Below, one piece after another: positions 7,061-10,158 of a stretch of DNA of 10,158 nucleotides. The translations under genes were made by a program, and so were the position numbers. Position 1 is the first letter of the stretch. Each line of letters starts with the position of its first letter. The notes under the pieces are model-generated. The model did no database searches. It was not told the DNA's origin and saw only the letters and a program-made list of their open reading frames with translations. Source of the stretch: an uncultured Gammaproteobacteria bacterium (GTDB lineage Bacteria > Pseudomonadota > Gammaproteobacteria > Pseudomonadales > DT-91); NCBI GenBank assembly GCA_929200485.1, contig CAKMZU010000061.1, forward strand, positions 3,108-13,265. Direction: 5' to 3'.

Positions 7061-8533
7061 ATGCATACATTTTTATGGCATGACTATGAAACCTGGGGTG
7101 TTGATCCTAAGCGGGATCGACCATCGCAATTTGCTGCGATTCGAACCGATAGTGATTTGAATCCTGTGGGTGAGCCACTAATGGTTTATGCGAAGCCGCC
7201 AAGGGATTGTCTGGTTCAGCCCGATGCTGTGATGGTGACGGGGATTACACCACAGCATGCGCAGAGCAATGGGTTAGCTGAGCGGGATTTTATCGCTCGG
7301 ATTTATAAAGAGATGATGGTGGGGGAAACCTGTAGTGTGGGCTATAACAGTTTGCGTTTTGATGATGAGGTGACTCGCAATACGCTTTATCGAAATTTTT
7401 ATGATCCTTATGAACGTGAATACAAAAACGGCAACAGCCGTTGGGATTTGATTGATGTGGTCAGGCTTTGTTATGCGTTAAGGCCTGAAGGTTTTGAGTG
7501 GCCAAAAGATGAAGCAGGCATTCCAGTCTTCCGGTTGGAGAAGTTAACAGAAGCCAATGGTATAGCTCAAGTTGGTGCGCATGATGCGTTGGTCGATGTT
7601 AGGGCAACCATTGATGTGGCTAAAAAAATTAAAACACTGCATCCAAAGCTGTTTGCTTATGCTTTAGATCTTCGAAATAAGCATGAAGTCGCCAAGCGGC
7701 TGAAGGTTGGTAGTTTTACGCCTGTATTTCATGTCTCCAGTATGTTTGGTGGGGTGAATCATTGTTGTTCTGTTGTTCTGCCTGTGGCTTTTCATCCAAA
7801 CAATAGAAATGAAGTCATTTGTATCGATCTTAGAAAATCGCCTGAAGAATTGTTATCACTTGAAGGTGAAATGCTCAAAGTGCGGCAGTTTGGCTCTAAT
7901 GAACGATTAACGGAATTGGCAGCAAGCGAAGGCGTAGAATCAATCGAGCGTTTGCCAATTAAAAATATCCATATTAATCGTTGCCCTATGATTGCGCCAG
8001 TGAGCATGTTGCAAGAAGCGGATTGTGAACGTTTGAATTTGGATGTGGCAACAATAAAAGCGCATCGTGAATTGATTGTGAAAGATCATACGGTTGTGCA
8101 GAAGTTGTTGGCGTTGTTTCAGGCGAATGGGGAATATGAGCCGGTGACTGACCCCGATTGCATGATTTATACCGGCGGCTTTTTTTCTGATTATGATAAA
8201 TCCTTGTTTAGAGAGATTCGATGCGCGGATGCTGAGCAATTGGTCGATCGATCCTTTGCATTTACCGATGTTAGATTGCCTCAGATGTTAACGCGATATC
8301 TTGGGCGAAACTATCCTGATGTGCTTGATGATAAAAGCAAATCTCAGTGGCAAACATTTTGTCGGGATAGGATTTTGGAAAAAGAAGCAGGTGCTTCCAT
8401 AGCGTTAGATGATTTCGACCAAAGGCTTAAAGAATTGTCAGCGGCTCATCAGGGGGATGATAAAAAGATGACACTAATCAATGCGTTAGAATCGTGGCGA
8501 GATGCGTTGGTCGATTCGATTGGCGGGGGCTAG
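7061..8533 (+). CDS. sbcB: Exodeoxyribonuclease I (3'-5' single-strand DNA exonuclease)
   Basis: Exonuclease I degrades single-stranded DNA 3' to 5' and acts in recombination and mismatch repair, interacting with SSB in the known family. The 490-residue length suits the family (E. coli about 475). The N-terminal DEDDh exonuclease domain shows FLWHDYETWG with catalytic D8 and E10, FDDEVTRNTLYRNFYDPY with D101, NSRWDLIDV, YALRPEG, and AHDALVDV with H174 and D179. These correspond to E. coli D15, E17, D108, H181 and D186. The C-terminal part contains HVSSMFG, HPNNRNEV and a GFFSDYD motif typical of the SH3-like and helical domains. The start is set by AAGG 6 nt upstream. It is transcribed away from the exported-protein genes and shows no damage. 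No functional link to its neighbours is visible. Confidence 0.97.
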   Translation: MHTFLWHDYETWGVDPKRDRPSQFAAIRTDSDLNPVGEPLMVYAKPPRDCLVQPDAVMVTGITPQHAQSNGLAERDFIARIYKEMMVGETCSVGYNSLRFDDEVTRNTLYRNFYDPYEREYKNGNSRWDLIDVVRLCYALRPEGFEWPKDEAGIPVFRLEKLTEANGIAQVGAHDALVDVRATIDVAKKIKTLHPKLFAYALDLRNKHEVAKRLKVGSFTPVFHVSSMFGGVNHCCSVVLPVAFHPNNRNEVICIDLRKSPEELLSLEGEMLKVRQFGSNERLTELAASEGVESIERLPIKNIHINRCPMIAPVSMLQEADCERLNLDVATIKAHRELIVKDHTVVQKLLALFQANGEYEPVTDPDCMIYTGGFFSDYDKSLFREIRCADAEQLVDRSFAFTDVRLPQMLTRYLGRNYPDVLDDKSKSQWQTFCRDRILEKEAGASIALDDFDQRLKELSAAHQGDDKKMTLINALESWRDALVDSIGGG

Positions 8534-8640
8534 TTTTGCATTGATATTGGGTGTCTTGTGGCAGCAGAAAATCATTTTGATCTTTTGTTTAAATTAATTC
8601 AAAATACTTGGCTTAATTTATAAAAATAAGTAGTGCCCTC
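8534..8640 (+). promoter_or_regulatory. sbcB to lipoprotein gene spacer with candidate -10 box
   Basis: This is a 107-nt AT-rich gap. TATAAA at 8619-8624 is a good -10 match only 16 nt before the lipoprotein ATG; TTCAAA at 8598-8603 is a poor -35 with a 15-nt spacing. If used, transcription would begin about 10 nt before the ATG. ATCA/TGAT around 8569-8579 is too weak for a terminator, so read-through from sbcB is possible. Confidence 0.25.
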
Positions 8641-10056
8641 ATGAAATTTTCCTCTATTGCGAAATTCTCACATGCTGCGAGCCTTGCTGCGGTTCTAACT
8701 TTTGGGCTGGCAGGTTGTGGCGATAACAGCAGCTCATCAACCGCTGAAAAACCCGCTATCTTCTTGCATAACGTCACGGATGCAGGGCAGCTTTATCTTG
8801 ATGGGCCAAGTCGCCCGTATGGTCGCATTAATTTTTCAAGTTTCGGTAATGGATCCTTACTCGATGTTGGGGACTGGTCGTTACAGGTTAAAGATGTCAA
8901 TGATGACGACAGTGCAGACGAAGATACGCTGCTTGATACCAGCTTCTCAGTAGCAGATACCAATGAAGCCAACCTCTTTGCGTTAGTTGGCAAGCAAGCG
9001 GATAACTCAATTCAGTTGGTCAGCTTTACCAGTGCATTCGATAAAGAATCTGATCGTCATACGAATGGTGGAGATGATAGTGCGATTTATATCAATCTGG
9101 CACATATGCATCCGGGGTTAGACGAGTTAACCCTTTATGTTCTAAAAGAAGGTGAAACGGTCGAAAACTCAATGCCTGATGCTACTTTAGGCTTCGGTAA
9201 AACCTCAGAAGATCTTGTGTTGAAATCTTCCAAGCAGCAGCTAGTTGTGAAAAATTCGTCTGGTGTAACCTTGTTTGATTCTGGTGTGCGTGAGATTAAG
9301 GATGAATTAACACAAAGTTTGATCATAGCAGAAAGTGCAGCTGATACAGAAAACCTAAAAGTTTTCTACTTTTATGGTTCAAGCACGAATTCGGATGAGT
9401 GGAGAAGTAATGGAGAAGACGCCAAGGGGCAGGTGCGTATTTTTAACGCAATATATGATGCTGGAAGTATGACAGCCTCTATTTCTCATCGTGATGATCC
9501 TGTGGTTAATTTATCTTCTGATTTAGCCTATGGGCTTGCATCATCTTATGAAACCTTTTCAGCTGATGAATACACACTAGATGTGCAGTTTTCATTACAA
9601 AGTGAGCCTGTAAAAGCGCTATCTGTTGTGAAAGATGGTGTTAAATCCACTGTTATCTTCACAGGCCGCTTGGGCGATGATGAAAAATCAGATGTTCTAC
9701 GGATAGAAGATAGAGATCAGTCTCTGGCGACTACTGCGCAAGTCACCTTTGTTCATTTGGGATATAAATCAGATGAAGAGCAGTATGAGCCATTCGATGT
9801 TCATTTAGTTTCCGATAATCAGTCATTTGATGGAAGTAAAGTCGATATAGAAAGTATAAATTATAAAGAAAGCGGAATTATTCGAGAGAAAATTTCTGGC
9901 GGGCCTGTAACCTATTCGCTCTATGTTAAAGCAGCTGGAGCTGAGAATCTAAAACTGATTGGAAGTCCTCTCGTTTTTACTCTCTCGGCAGGTGATAATG
10001 TGCAGGTTGCTTTAATTCAAGATGGTGCTTCAGCAAAGTTGGTTAAAATAAACTAA
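8641..10056 (+). CDS. Lipoprotein with four DUF4397-like beta-sandwich repeats
   Basis: This is a 471-residue predicted lipoprotein. The N-terminus has a charged start, hydrophobic core SLAAVLTFG and lipobox LAGC, so C26 would be lipidated after signal peptidase II cleavage. The +2 residue is Gly, not Asp, which favours the outer membrane. A Ser-rich linker (about 29-34) follows. The rest reads as four diverged repeats of one beta-rich unit starting near residues 38 (AIFLHNVTDAGQLYL), 147 (SAIYINLAHMHPGLDELTL), 263 (GQVRIFNAIYDAGSMTA) and 365 (TAQVTFVHLGYKSDEEQ). Each opens with a hydrophobic strand ending in N, A or H and later has a 'y.l.v' strand, the pattern of DUF4397 domains. Repeat 1 carries an acidic loop (85-95, DVNDDDSADED). 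The role is unknown. The ribosome binding site before the ATG is poor, and no catalytic motif is seen. The DUF4397 assignment is by eye and the repeat borders are approximate. Confidence 0.8.
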   Translation: MKFSSIAKFSHAASLAAVLTFGLAGCGDNSSSSTAEKPAIFLHNVTDAGQLYLDGPSRPYGRINFSSFGNGSLLDVGDWSLQVKDVNDDDSADEDTLLDTSFSVADTNEANLFALVGKQADNSIQLVSFTSAFDKESDRHTNGGDDSAIYINLAHMHPGLDELTLYVLKEGETVENSMPDATLGFGKTSEDLVLKSSKQQLVVKNSSGVTLFDSGVREIKDELTQSLIIAESAADTENLKVFYFYGSSTNSDEWRSNGEDAKGQVRIFNAIYDAGSMTASISHRDDPVVNLSSDLAYGLASSYETFSADEYTLDVQFSLQSEPVKALSVVKDGVKSTVIFTGRLGDDEKSDVLRIEDRDQSLATTAQVTFVHLGYKSDEEQYEPFDVHLVSDNQSFDGSKVDIESINYKESGIIREKISGGPVTYSLYVKAAGAENLKLIGSPLVFTLSAGDNVQVALIQDGASAKLVKIN

Positions 10057-10103
10057 TTCAGCGTAAAATCTATTTAATAAACCTGTTAAAACTACTCTTT
10101 TAT

Positions 10104-10139
10104 GCAGTCATCCGAAAGTTTCCACTGAGCGATGACTGC
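10104..10139. repeat. Perfect 9-bp inverted repeat downstream of the lipoprotein gene
   Basis: GCAGTCATC (10104-10112) and GATGACTGC (10131-10139) are exact reverse complements with an 18-nt loop that itself contains GAAA-G-TTTC. It begins 47 nt after the lipoprotein stop. No T run follows directly on either strand, though TTTT ends the window at 10155-10158. It could be a factor-assisted terminator, an mRNA-end hairpin, or part of a dispersed repeat cut by the window edge. Confidence 0.5.
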
Positions 10140-10158
10140 TGTTCATACAAGCAATTTT

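Noticed and set aside
7940..8239. Minus-strand 99-codon open frame inside sbcB
   Set aside because: It is antisense to an intact exonuclease I and has no recognisable domain; it is a shadow frame.

Overview
The window looks like chromosomal DNA of a gammaproteobacterium. The gene order sucA-sucB-lpd, with a dedicated lipoamide dehydrogenase inside the 2-oxoglutarate dehydrogenase operon, and the SucA N-terminus (MQEGIM...SGGNADYVEDLYE) both resemble Pseudomonas and Oceanospirillales/Cellvibrionales relatives rather than E. coli. The DNA is only moderately GC-rich. Placement below class level is inference.

Positions 49-5596 (minus strand) hold the 2-oxoglutarate dehydrogenase complex in transcription order: sucA (E1), sucB (E2) and lpdA (E3). 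The gaps are short (16 and 36 nt), each gene has a plausible ribosome binding site, and no terminator is visible between them. No terminator is visible after lpdA at the window edge either, so the operon may continue, with sucCD expected in relatives. The three enzymes together oxidise 2-oxoglutarate to succinyl-CoA and NADH.

Positions 5597-5952 are noncoding and AT-rich. They contain a candidate extended -10 promoter for sucA with a leader of about 185 nt, a perfect tandem decamer, an imperfect AT-rich direct repeat, a cluster of ACCAAAA/TTTTGGT boxes, and a 9-bp inverted repeat just past the stop of the next gene.

Positions 5953-6987 (minus strand) hold two small genes for predicted exported proteins of unknown function. 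They appear to be diverged tandem paralogues: their 24-residue signal peptides align without a gap, and they share a Y...C...(F/Y)QTT segment. One has a CxxCH motif and a repeat-expanded Thr/Glu/Pro-rich tail. They sit where many relatives have sdhB, and are the least explained part of the window.

Positions 6979-7060 form a compact divergent promoter region. sbcB (exonuclease I, 7061-8533) follows on the plus strand with all catalytic residues intact. Next comes a gene for a lipoprotein (8641-10056) that appears to consist of four DUF4397-like beta-sandwich repeats. The window ends with a perfect 9-bp inverted repeat. I found no rRNA, tRNA, CRISPR array, transposase or prophage gene.
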